Below, piece after piece: positions 53,867-62,125 of a DNA stretch of 64,000 nucleotides. Source of the stretch: Bacteroidia bacterium (lineage in GTDB: Bacteria > Bacteroidota > Bacteroidia > NS11-12g > UBA9320); contig JADLGN010000015.1 of NCBI GenBank assembly GCA_020849295.1, forward strand, positions 1 to 64,000. Direction: 5' to 3'. The notes under the pieces are model-generated. The model saw nothing but the letters and a program-made list of their open reading frames with translations. It did no database searches and was not told where the DNA came from. Numbering within the stretch: the first letter of the stretch is position 1; each line of letters starts with the position of its first letter. A program made the position numbers and the translations under genes.

Positions 53867-56317
53867 TTAGTTTTTAAATTTGAATGAATATGATAAACTT
53901 GGAATTAGCCTGAAAATACTTACTTGCTTTAATTGTCTTAAACTGTCAGAATTTCCCCAATCACCGCCCAAAATACCTTTGTATCCGCTTGTACCTATAT
54001 AGTAAAAAAACGGATTTGCTCTGTTATAAAGATTATACACGCTCAATTCAATAGTTCTTTCTCCTTTCTTTTTTTGTTTTTTGAACATAACACTTATATC
54101 GGCTCTGTGATACGGAGCCATACGCGAAGAATTTTTCCCCCCATATTCTGTAACAATCAATGAATTTATATAATAATTTTTTAATGAAGAAATCCCTGAT
54201 TGACCGGGATTATGATGAATCCCTATAAACTCTGATTGAGGTAGAGAAATAGCATTTCCTGTACCATATACCCATGTTGCCGAAATTGTAATATTTTTAT
54301 TTAGTTCATAAATTCCAACTATAGATGCATCATGTCGGCGATCGTGGCGAGGAAAAAATTCTTTGCCAAAATTTATTTCATTAAATTTTACTTTAGTCCA
54401 GCTAAGTGTATATCCAATCCAGCCTGTAAATTTTCCTTCTTTTTTCTGTAATAAAATTTCTGTTCCATAACTTTTTCCGTTTCCTTGTGTAACATTGTTT
54501 TGCCAGTCAATTGATTTGGTATCTTCACTATCTATTTCGTCAGCTACTGTTATAAAACTTGCTCCATCTTTGTATGTAATAATATTTTCAAGTAGTTTAT
54601 AATATCCTTCAATAGAAGCTGAAAATCCATAATCATAGAAGTCTTTTGCAAATCCTGCAGCTATCTGGTGGCTGCGTTGAGGTTTTACTTTATCGGTAAC
54701 CGGAACCCACAAATCGGTAGGTAAACCAATGCCGGTATTACTTAACAAATGCAAATATTGATTCATGGTAGCCCATGAAAGTTTTGAAGATAATCCAGGA
54801 GTAATTATATAATTTCCTGAAAAACGAGGTTCTATATTTATATAAGTTTTTGATGGCTTCAGTACAGAAAAACTACTTATTCTTAACCCGGTATTTAACT
54901 GAATTTTTTTCCCTATTTTCATTATGTCTTCTGTAAAAATCCCTGTTTCTATTGTTTCCAAACCTTTTTTATTTTCATAATTACTTTCTGGAAGTTCTGA
55001 ATTTTTTATTGCAATAGCACTTGGTGTAAAAAAGTGGCGGGTAATTAATATTCCTGATTTAATTGAATGCATAGTGTTGGGTATAATATCAACAGTTGAT
55101 TTTATTGATAAATCGCTTATTCCGCTGTAATATTTCAAAGTAAATTTTTCATTATCGTATTTGCTGTTTAAGTCAATTCCAAATGTAAAATTTGAATATA
55201 TCGCCGAAGTGTTTAAATAAAGCTTATTACTTAATTGGTGTGCCCATCTTGCAGTAGCTGTTCTATTTCCCCAATAAAAGTTAAATTTTTCTTCTAAAGA
55301 AATATATTTATTATCATCATAATACTTTTCTTTATATCTAAGGTACATATTATCTTTACCGAAATATCCGCTTATAAAAAGTCTGTCTTTGGGTGTAAGT
55401 ATAAAATTACATTTTGCATTGAAGTCGTAAAAATAATAACCTGACCTTGTAGTTCCTTCTGATGCGAGTAATATTATCGGTTGAGTAAGAATATCAAAAT
55501 AAGTACGGCGTGCTGAAATCAAAAATGATGATTTGCCTTTTTTAATTGGACCTTCTATAACTCCTCGTGAAGATATTGCACCAATAGAAAATTCGCCTGT
55601 TGTTTTTTCTTTATTTCCATCTTTCATCTGCATTTCTATAACACTACTTAGTCTTCCTCCAAATCTTGCAGGGAAACCTCCCTTGGTAAGCTCTACACTC
55701 TTTAATGCATCGCCATTAAAAACCGAGAAAAACCCAAATAAATGCTGGGCATTGTAAACCGGAGCATCGTCAAGAATTATTAAATTTTGGTCGGGACCTC
55801 CGCCCCTCACATAAATTCCTGTTTGTCCTTCACTTCCTTTTTGCACACCGGGTAATAACTGAATTACTTTAAAAACATCTTTTTCTCCCATTATTGCCGG
55901 TATTTCTTTCAGTTGTTTTATGGGAATATCAATATTGCTCATTTGCGGTTTGTCTGATATGGAATTTCTTTTATCTGTAATTACTATTTCATTCAATTCG
56001 TTAAACAACTCAAGTTCGGCAGTAAGTTCAATGTCTTGGTTGAGATTAATTAAAAATAATTTTTTCTTAAATCCTACATAACTGAATATTATTGTAAATG
56101 TATCTTTTGGTATTGTTATTGAATAAAATCCGTAGCTATTGGTTACAGTTCCATTTTTAATTGATGGGATATATACACTTACACCTGGTAGTAGCTCTTT
56201 GCTTCCCTTTTCTTGTACATAACCAGATATTGTATATTTTGGTATTTGCTGTGCAATAGTAAAAATTGGTAATTGTAAAAATGAAAATATTAATAAAAAG
56301 GTTTTATATTTCAGCAT
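53867..56317 (-). CDS. TonB-dependent receptor with N-terminal carboxypeptidase-like domain
   Basis: 816 aa. Signal peptide, then a CarboxypepD_reg-like domain (~25-110; YTISGYVQEKGSKELLPGVS), the plug domain (IPIKQLKEIPAIMGEKDVFK, IYVRGGGPDQNLIILDDAPV) and a 22-strand-type barrel ending in FRLIPSLSYSFKFKN. It transports an unknown ligand across the outer membrane with TonB energy. It is transcribed before the DUF4249-like gene. Upstream is the divergently unrelated copper cluster on the same strand. Confidence 0.9.
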   Translation of the reverse strand: MLKYKTFLLIFSFLQLPIFTIAQQIPKYTISGYVQEKGSKELLPGVSVYIPSIKNGTVTNSYGFYSITIPKDTFTIIFSYVGFKKKLFLINLNQDIELTAELELFNELNEIVITDKRNSISDKPQMSNIDIPIKQLKEIPAIMGEKDVFKVIQLLPGVQKGSEGQTGIYVRGGGPDQNLIILDDAPVYNAQHLFGFFSVFNGDALKSVELTKGGFPARFGGRLSSVIEMQMKDGNKEKTTGEFSIGAISSRGVIEGPIKKGKSSFLISARRTYFDILTQPIILLASEGTTRSGYYFYDFNAKCNFILTPKDRLFISGYFGKDNMYLRYKEKYYDDNKYISLEEKFNFYWGNRTATARWAHQLSNKLYLNTSAIYSNFTFGIDLNSKYDNEKFTLKYYSGISDLSIKSTVDIIPNTMHSIKSGILITRHFFTPSAIAIKNSELPESNYENKKGLETIETGIFTEDIMKIGKKIQLNTGLRISSFSVLKPSKTYINIEPRFSGNYIITPGLSSKLSWATMNQYLHLLSNTGIGLPTDLWVPVTDKVKPQRSHQIAAGFAKDFYDYGFSASIEGYYKLLENIITYKDGASFITVADEIDSEDTKSIDWQNNVTQGNGKSYGTEILLQKKEGKFTGWIGYTLSWTKVKFNEINFGKEFFPRHDRRHDASIVGIYELNKNITISATWVYGTGNAISLPQSEFIGIHHNPGQSGISSLKNYYINSLIVTEYGGKNSSRMAPYHRADISVMFKKQKKKGERTIELSVYNLYNRANPFFYYIGTSGYKGILGGDWGNSDSLRQLKQVSIFRLIPSLSYSFKFKN

Positions 56318-56359
56318 ATTGATTTTTGTTACACAATTTTATGTCATTACACCTATCGC

Positions 56360-56569
56360 TCATTTAATTAATTCAGCATTATATCCTATTTCACTTAGAA
56401 TTTTTTTAATATCATCAAATGAGAGTGTATCTGATTCTATTGTTAAAATTTTTTCAGGAGTTGATATATCAACATCCCACTTATTAATTTTTTCGGTGCT
56501 TAATACTGGTTTTACAGTGTTAATACATCCATTGCAATTAATATTTGTTTTAAATTTATATGTACTCAT
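56360..56569 (-). CDS. Heavy-metal-associated (copper chaperone-like) protein
   Basis: 69-aa HMA domain with the metal-binding CxxC at residues 12-15 (NINCNGCINTV). It is a cytoplasmic copper-binding protein that would hand Cu(I) to CopA, whose gene ends three bases upstream. Identity as a copper chaperone is inferred from the partner. Confidence 0.88.
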   Translation of the reverse strand: MSTYKFKTNINCNGCINTVKPVLSTEKINKWDVDISTPEKILTIESDTLSFDDIKKILSEIGYNAELIK

Positions 56570-56572
56570 TTT

Positions 56573-58798
56573 TTATATTTTTTTCAATTTTAATAATAAA
56601 CTATTACTTACAACACATACCGAACTCAAAGCCATTGCTGCACCTGCTATCATTGGATCAAGTAAAAAACCATTTATAGGAAAAAGCAATCCGGCAGCTA
56701 TTGGTATAGCAATTATATTATAAATAAAAGCCCAAAATAGATTCTGATTTATTGTATTTACTGTTTTTGAAGACAAATTTATTGTATCCTCAATTTTCAA
56801 TAAGTCAGATGAGTTAATAATTATTTGAGAAGCGCCAATAGCAATATCGCTTCCTTTGCCCATTGCAATACTAACATCTGCTGCTGCAAGTGCTGCACTA
56901 TCGTTTATTCCATCTCCCGCCATTGCTACAATTTTTGATTCGCTATGCAATTTTTTTATATATTCTGTTTTGCCTTCGGGCATTACTTCAGCTTTAAAAT
57001 TATCAATATTTACAATATTTGCAACTGCTTTTGCCGAATTATAATTATCGCCGGTAAGCATTATCACATCTATTCCTTTATTTCTAATTTGAGTAATTGC
57101 CTTGGCAGATGTTTCTTTTATTTTATCACTTAATGCAAAAACCGAAATTACTTTTTCATTATCAGTAAAAAACACTAATGAACTGCCTGTATTTTGATGA
57201 TTAAGTATAAAATTGTTTGTTTCATCGGTAATTTTAATATCGTTTTTCTTAACGAGTTTTAAGTTTCCTGTGTAATACTGCTTATTATCAATAGTTGAAG
57301 AGTTTCCCATTCCGGGTATATTTATAAAATTTTCAACTACAGGTAAATCAGTAGCATGTATTTTTTCTAAAATCGCTTTAGACAATGGGTGGTCTGAAAG
57401 TCTGGTTATAGCAACTATTATTTTTTTATATTTTTCATCCTCATTAAGCCATATTTCGTTTGTTACTGTTGGTTTGCCTTCTGTAATAGTACCGGTTTTA
57501 TCTATTACTAATGAATTTATTTTGTGTGCTAATTCAAGGCTTTCAGCATCCTTTATCAAAATTCCTCGCTTTGCCCCAATCCCTATTCCTACCATTATTG
57601 CTGTTGGTGTAGCAAGACCAAGTGCACAAGGGCAAGAAATTATCAATACATTTACAAAAGATAGAAATCCATATTCAATACTATGTTTGTTGCCTGAAAA
57701 AAGCCAAATAATCAAACATACAACTGCAATAGAAATCACAATAGGTACAAAAATCCCTGAAATTTTGTCGGCAAGTTTTTGATAAGGTGACTTACTGCTT
57801 TGCGACTCTTTAATCATAAGTATAATTTGAGAAAGAATAGTTTGACTACCTATTTTCTCTGCTTTATAGTATAATGTTCCTTTTTGATTTATAGTACCTG
57901 CCCATACTTTTGACAATTCACTTTTTTCAACAGCAATTGGCTCTCCGCTAAGCATACTTTCGTCAATAAACGAATTCCCTGAAATTACTATTCCGTCAAC
58001 AGCTATATTTTCACCTGGGCGAACAAGCAAAGTATCTCCTACTTTTACTAATTTTACAGGTATTTCTTCAACACTTTTGTCAGGTAAAATCAGATTTACA
58101 GTCTTTGGTTTTAGTTTTATTAATTCTTTTAATGCTCCTGCTGTATTTCCTTTTGCTTTTTCTTCAAGCATTTTACCTATTAATATGAAAGCTATAACTA
58201 CCGATGATGCTTCAAAGTAAACATGTGCATGCAATCCACGATTATGCCAAAAATCATCAAACAAGGTATTAAATATACTGAATATGTATGCTGTTGCTGT
58301 GCTTAATGCAACTAAAGTATCCATATTTGATTGTTTTTTCAATAATAGTCGGTATGCATTAATGTAGAAATCCTTTCCCATCCAGCAAACTACAGGTGTA
58401 GAAAAAATCCACATTATATAATTTGCATACTTTATATCCATATAAAACATAGAAATAACAAATACAGGTAAGGAAAAAACTATGGCACCTGTCGTGTTAT
58501 TTCTAAGTTTGCTATAATTTGATATATTTATTTTTTCAAGTTCATCTTCTTCATCTTCACTTTCGTCTATATATAAATCATAACCTGTTTTTTGAAGATT
58601 TTCACGAATTAAAACAGGGTTTGTCTTATCAGAATCGTACTCAATTTTAGCCAAAGCTCCTGCAAAATTTACTGAAGCATTATTTACTCCATTTGTATTT
58701 TTTAATATTGATTCAACACTTACAGCACAAGCAGCACAAGACATATTGAGTATCGGAAATACTTTTTTTTGAATATTGTCTTTTATTTCCGTTTCCAT
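56573..58798 (-). CDS. copA: Copper-exporting P-type ATPase
   Basis: 741 aa, P1B-type ATPase. One N-terminal HMA domain (NMSCAACAVSV, residues ~18-28). Eight membrane helices, with the ion-binding CPC at 389-391 (ISCPCALGLATPT). Phosphorylation site DKTGT at Asp433, actuator SGEP, the HP locus (RLSDHPLSKAI) and the hinge AGDGINDSAAL. The CPC and HMA types point to Cu(I) export. It is followed by the chaperone gene. A -7 box lies at 58845-58852. Confidence 0.94.
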   Translation of the reverse strand: METEIKDNIQKKVFPILNMSCAACAVSVESILKNTNGVNNASVNFAGALAKIEYDSDKTNPVLIRENLQKTGYDLYIDESEDEEDELEKINISNYSKLRNNTTGAIVFSLPVFVISMFYMDIKYANYIMWIFSTPVVCWMGKDFYINAYRLLLKKQSNMDTLVALSTATAYIFSIFNTLFDDFWHNRGLHAHVYFEASSVVIAFILIGKMLEEKAKGNTAGALKELIKLKPKTVNLILPDKSVEEIPVKLVKVGDTLLVRPGENIAVDGIVISGNSFIDESMLSGEPIAVEKSELSKVWAGTINQKGTLYYKAEKIGSQTILSQIILMIKESQSSKSPYQKLADKISGIFVPIVISIAVVCLIIWLFSGNKHSIEYGFLSFVNVLIISCPCALGLATPTAIMVGIGIGAKRGILIKDAESLELAHKINSLVIDKTGTITEGKPTVTNEIWLNEDEKYKKIIVAITRLSDHPLSKAILEKIHATDLPVVENFINIPGMGNSSTIDNKQYYTGNLKLVKKNDIKITDETNNFILNHQNTGSSLVFFTDNEKVISVFALSDKIKETSAKAITQIRNKGIDVIMLTGDNYNSAKAVANIVNIDNFKAEVMPEGKTEYIKKLHSESKIVAMAGDGINDSAALAAADVSIAMGKGSDIAIGASQIIINSSDLLKIEDTINLSSKTVNTINQNLFWAFIYNIIAIPIAAGLLFPINGFLLDPMIAGAAMALSSVCVVSNSLLLKLKKI

Positions 58799-58844
58799 AG
58801 TTTGATTTTTTTTATTAAATTTATTCTTTAAATATTTTGTAAGG

Positions 58845-58852
58845 CAAAATTA
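58845..58852 (-). promoter_or_regulatory. -7 promoter element of copA
   Basis: On the minus strand this reads TAATTTTG, about 47 bases before the copA ATG. Confidence 0.5.
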
Positions 58853-58874
58853 ACTATGTACTTGTTATAGTTTG

Positions 58875-60119
58875 TCATTTAAAGTTAAATATTAACGGAA
58901 ATACAAAAGTTACTATAATTGACCATAAACTGTATAATGGCAAAAAAGAAGCTATACTATTCTCTGCATTTTCTATTTCATCCTTGTGTTTAATTGATTT
59001 TATTAATCTTAACATTACCATTACAAGATTAGAAAGTATAAGAATGTTGCCACCTAATACAGCAAGTCTGTTTGGAGTAATTCCCCATTCAGTAATTCTG
59101 AAAAGTATAGCAGATAAAGCAATTCCATTTACAAGAATTGTAACTATAGACAAAGCAAGTAATAAAAATAAACTAAAATTACTTTTTGAGACTTTAGAAG
59201 TTTCAGCAATTGAAAAAAGAATAATTGCCATAACTCCAATAAGCAACAAATTAAAAATTATAAGAAAATCTCTGTCATTATATGGGTCTTTGCCTGTACT
59301 TATTAAAGTAAAAAGATATATTACAAGTGTAATTAATACCAGAGGAGTGAATACTTTTGCAATAACCGGTGAAACTTTACTTACCAACTGAGGATTAATA
59401 TTAATCAGGTAAGTCCCAACAATTGGAGAAGCCGCAAGTCCCCATATAACTATATATTTTATATAAAAATCTTCAATTTTTACATCTATTAAATTAAATA
59501 ATCCAAGAGTAATTCCGGTTAAAATTCCACCTGCAATAAGCACAATTGTAACAATAACAGTCAAGTCACCATTAAATCTTAAAAAATCTAAACGTTTTTG
59601 TTTGTTTTTATAATCATTACCGATAAATGAGTAGCCAAATACAGCCCATAAAAAAAATGGCAAATGAATACAGGCAAGTACAAGGGTATCGCTTTTTGCA
59701 TTTTCGGGAAGTAGATTTATGTATATTGCAGAGATTAAAAAAAGAGAAAAAGAGATAATGTATTTTTTAAAATGCAATTTTTGTTTCCATAAAAAATATG
59801 CTGACAAAAAAGGCAAAACAATAAATGCTATGTTCCTTGAGAAAAAAAAATCTTCTTTAACAATTGTAAATTCAGGGATTTTTGCAATAAATCCGGCAAT
59901 TGCTGAAGCAATTATTACAAAAATAAGTTCATTGCCTGTTTCCTTTGTTAGTTGTTCGTTATCAAAGTTTAAGCGTTCATACCATACCTGCGCTATTAAG
60001 TTGTCATTTATTTCATGGTATATTGAATTAAATTCACTTTTGAAAGTGTTTTTATTTTCACGATACAATTTTTCAAGATGTTGAGGATTGTCAATATTGC
60101 TTAATATTTCTGTTTTCAT
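58875..60119 (-). CDS. Multi-pass membrane protein (DUF4153-like)
   Basis: 414 aa from MKTEILSN at 60119; a start five codons earlier exists. A soluble N-terminus of ~75 residues is followed by about eleven hydrophobic helices (ELIFVIIASAIAGFI, IVTIVLIAGGILTGITLGLF, IILFSIAETS). The pattern, with a conserved GLAASPIVGTYLI, recalls DUF4153 proteins, but I am not certain. Inner-membrane location. It probably ends the transcript of the MFS pump and glycosylase upstream. Confidence 0.72.
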   Translation of the reverse strand: MKTEILSNIDNPQHLEKLYRENKNTFKSEFNSIYHEINDNLIAQVWYERLNFDNEQLTKETGNELIFVIIASAIAGFIAKIPEFTIVKEDFFFSRNIAFIVLPFLSAYFLWKQKLHFKKYIISFSLFLISAIYINLLPENAKSDTLVLACIHLPFFLWAVFGYSFIGNDYKNKQKRLDFLRFNGDLTVIVTIVLIAGGILTGITLGLFNLIDVKIEDFYIKYIVIWGLAASPIVGTYLININPQLVSKVSPVIAKVFTPLVLITLVIYLFTLISTGKDPYNDRDFLIIFNLLLIGVMAIILFSIAETSKVSKSNFSLFLLLALSIVTILVNGIALSAILFRITEWGITPNRLAVLGGNILILSNLVMVMLRLIKSIKHKDEIENAENSIASFLPLYSLWSIIVTFVFPLIFNFK

Positions 60120-60153
60120 TTGATTGAAAATCATTTTTGAAGTTAATATAAAA

Positions 60154-60762
60154 TTATTTAATGATAACTTTTTTGCTTACCCATTTATTGTTTTCTATAT
60201 AAAACCTAAAATTCCATTTTGCATGCTCGCCGGCATAATCTACACCAATTCTCGGGCAAGATACAATTTCATTAACATCAATATTTTTATAGTGTTCAAT
60301 AAAAATTGTATTTGAATCAAGTCTTGTTTCGTTAAGTGCAGTAGTAATACCAAGAGCTGATGAAAGAGATCCCGGTCCCGAACAAAGGTTTACACTTAAT
60401 GTACTTTTATTTTTTCTGTAAAGAATATTTTCAATCCCTTCAATTGGTTCAATAGCTCTTATAAGAACAGCATGAGGCTTATTTTCTATATTGGTAACTA
60501 CATTAAAAAGATGATGAATACCGTAGCAAAGATAAATATATGCAATACCGCCGTGGTTATACATTGCTTTATTTCGTTCGGTGTATTTGTTGTTATAGGC
60601 ATGTGAAGCTTTGTCTTGCGGTGCCATATATGCTTCGGTTTCTACTATCATTCCCGAAGTATATTTTCCATTTATGTATGTACAAAGTTTTTTGCCTAAA
60701 AGTTTTTTTGCAACATCAGTAACATCAGAATTTTGATAAAATGAAACAGGCAATACGTCCAT
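60154..60762 (-). CDS. mpg: 3-methyladenine DNA glycosylase (AAG/MPG family)
   Basis: 202 aa. It removes alkylated bases from DNA in base excision repair. MIVETEAYMAPQDKASHAYN carries the catalytic Glu and the alkyl-base pocket. YNHGGIAYIYLCYGIHHLFN and SGPGSLSSALGI are further family blocks. Full length for bacterial members. Its start overlaps the stop of the MFS gene (TAATG), so the two are coupled. Confidence 0.93.
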   Translation of the reverse strand: MDVLPVSFYQNSDVTDVAKKLLGKKLCTYINGKYTSGMIVETEAYMAPQDKASHAYNNKYTERNKAMYNHGGIAYIYLCYGIHHLFNVVTNIENKPHAVLIRAIEPIEGIENILYRKNKSTLSVNLCSGPGSLSSALGITTALNETRLDSNTIFIEHYKNIDVNEIVSCPRIGVDYAGEHAKWNFRFYIENNKWVSKKVIIK

Positions 60763-61949
60763 TATTCATTAATTTTTGCAGGTTTAAAAATACTTTTTAA
60801 ACCAAACATACTAAATATCATAATTGCACTTCCGGTAGCAAGTGGCAGTTGATAAAAAATTTGATAAAGTCCACCGGCAATTACCGGACCTATAATTCTT
60901 GCAAGTGCACCATAGCTTTGGAACGTTCCCATTATCTTACCTTGGCTGGCTACATCAGTTTGTTTACTTATCAATGACATAAAAACAGGGCTTATACAAG
61001 CATTGGCAAATGCCAAAGTTGCACAGCAAAACAAAGTAGGCAACAAAAAGAAATTTTTAGGTACAAAAGGTAATAATCCAAGTCCCACAATCATTAATGT
61101 CCAACCAGTATAAAGCATAATACGGTCATTGAATCTCCCCGATATTTTTCCAAGCAATCCACCTTGCACAATTGAAGAAACCAAGCCAATAAATGCAAAT
61201 ATCCAACCTACATCTTTTTTACTTATCCCATATTCATTTTCCCAAAGCAAAATACTTGATACCTGCATCATACTAAAAGCTGCAACAAACAAAAAATTCA
61301 ATATCAAAATTGTTCCTATTAATGGTGTTTTTAGTTCTTTAATAGCATTAAGATTGCTTTTAATAAAACCCGGGCGACTTGATTTTCCTTTTTCTTTAAG
61401 GCTTTCGGGTAAAATAAAATATATCAAAATAAAATTTAGCAGACATATACTCATTGCAAGTATTCCTACAGGAAATATACTGTCGTACTTATGCATCAAA
61501 AAACCGCCAATTGGCGGACCAAAAATAAAACCCATACCGAAAGCTGCCCCAAGTTTACCCATAGATTTTGTTCTTTCTTCGGGTTTGGTAATATCAGCAA
61601 TATAAGCTGTTGCAGCGGCTATATTTGCCGAGCCAAATCCGGCAAGTAATCGCGAAATAATCAATAACCAAATATTTGAAGTAAATGCAAAAATTAAATA
61701 TGCCGTGGCAGTAATAAATGAACTGATAAGCAATATTGGTTTACGCCCAAATTTATCGCTTATATTACCCCAAAATGCACTGAATAGAAATTGCATCAGA
61801 CTGAAAAGTCCCATCAAAACTCCACTTACAATTTCAGGATATCCAAGTGTTTTGCATACATAGTTTGGTAAAATAGGTATTACTAAACCAAAACCTAAAA
61901 TATCAATAAATATTGTGAGAAATATAATCCAGATTGCAGGTGTTTTCAT
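60762..61949 (-). CDS. MFS drug-efflux-type transporter (Tet/TCR-like)
   Basis: 395 aa, 12 predicted helices. The motif A loop GNISDKFGRKP, the helix 5 segment GAAFGMGFIFGPPIGG (motif C) and the first helix FIDILGFGLVIPILPNYV are typical of the TetA-like DHA1 group. Substrate is not predictable. The coupled glycosylase gene behind it suggests no functional link beyond shared transcription. A -7 box is at 61966-61973. Confidence 0.9.
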   Translation of the reverse strand: MKTPAIWIIFLTIFIDILGFGLVIPILPNYVCKTLGYPEIVSGVLMGLFSLMQFLFSAFWGNISDKFGRKPILLISSFITATAYLIFAFTSNIWLLIISRLLAGFGSANIAAATAYIADITKPEERTKSMGKLGAAFGMGFIFGPPIGGFLMHKYDSIFPVGILAMSICLLNFILIYFILPESLKEKGKSSRPGFIKSNLNAIKELKTPLIGTILILNFLFVAAFSMMQVSSILLWENEYGISKKDVGWIFAFIGLVSSIVQGGLLGKISGRFNDRIMLYTGWTLMIVGLGLLPFVPKNFFLLPTLFCCATLAFANACISPVFMSLISKQTDVASQGKIMGTFQSYGALARIIGPVIAGGLYQIFYQLPLATGSAIMIFSMFGLKSIFKPAKINE

Positions 61950-61965
61950 CTGTTTTTTTACAATG

Positions 61966-61973
61966 CAAATTTA
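61966..61973 (-). promoter_or_regulatory. -7 promoter element of the MFS gene
   Basis: On the minus strand this reads TAAATTTG, 16 bases before the MFS ATG. Confidence 0.55.
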
Positions 61974-62125
61974 TAATTACTTAAACAAATAAATATTAAA
62001 CAATATTTTACACGATAAAGTTGAGTTTTTTTTTTAAATTAATTAATAAATAAAAAAACAAAATTTAAAATTTGAAAGTTATAAATGTGTATTACCAAAA
62101 TTCATAACTTGCACCAAAAATTTTA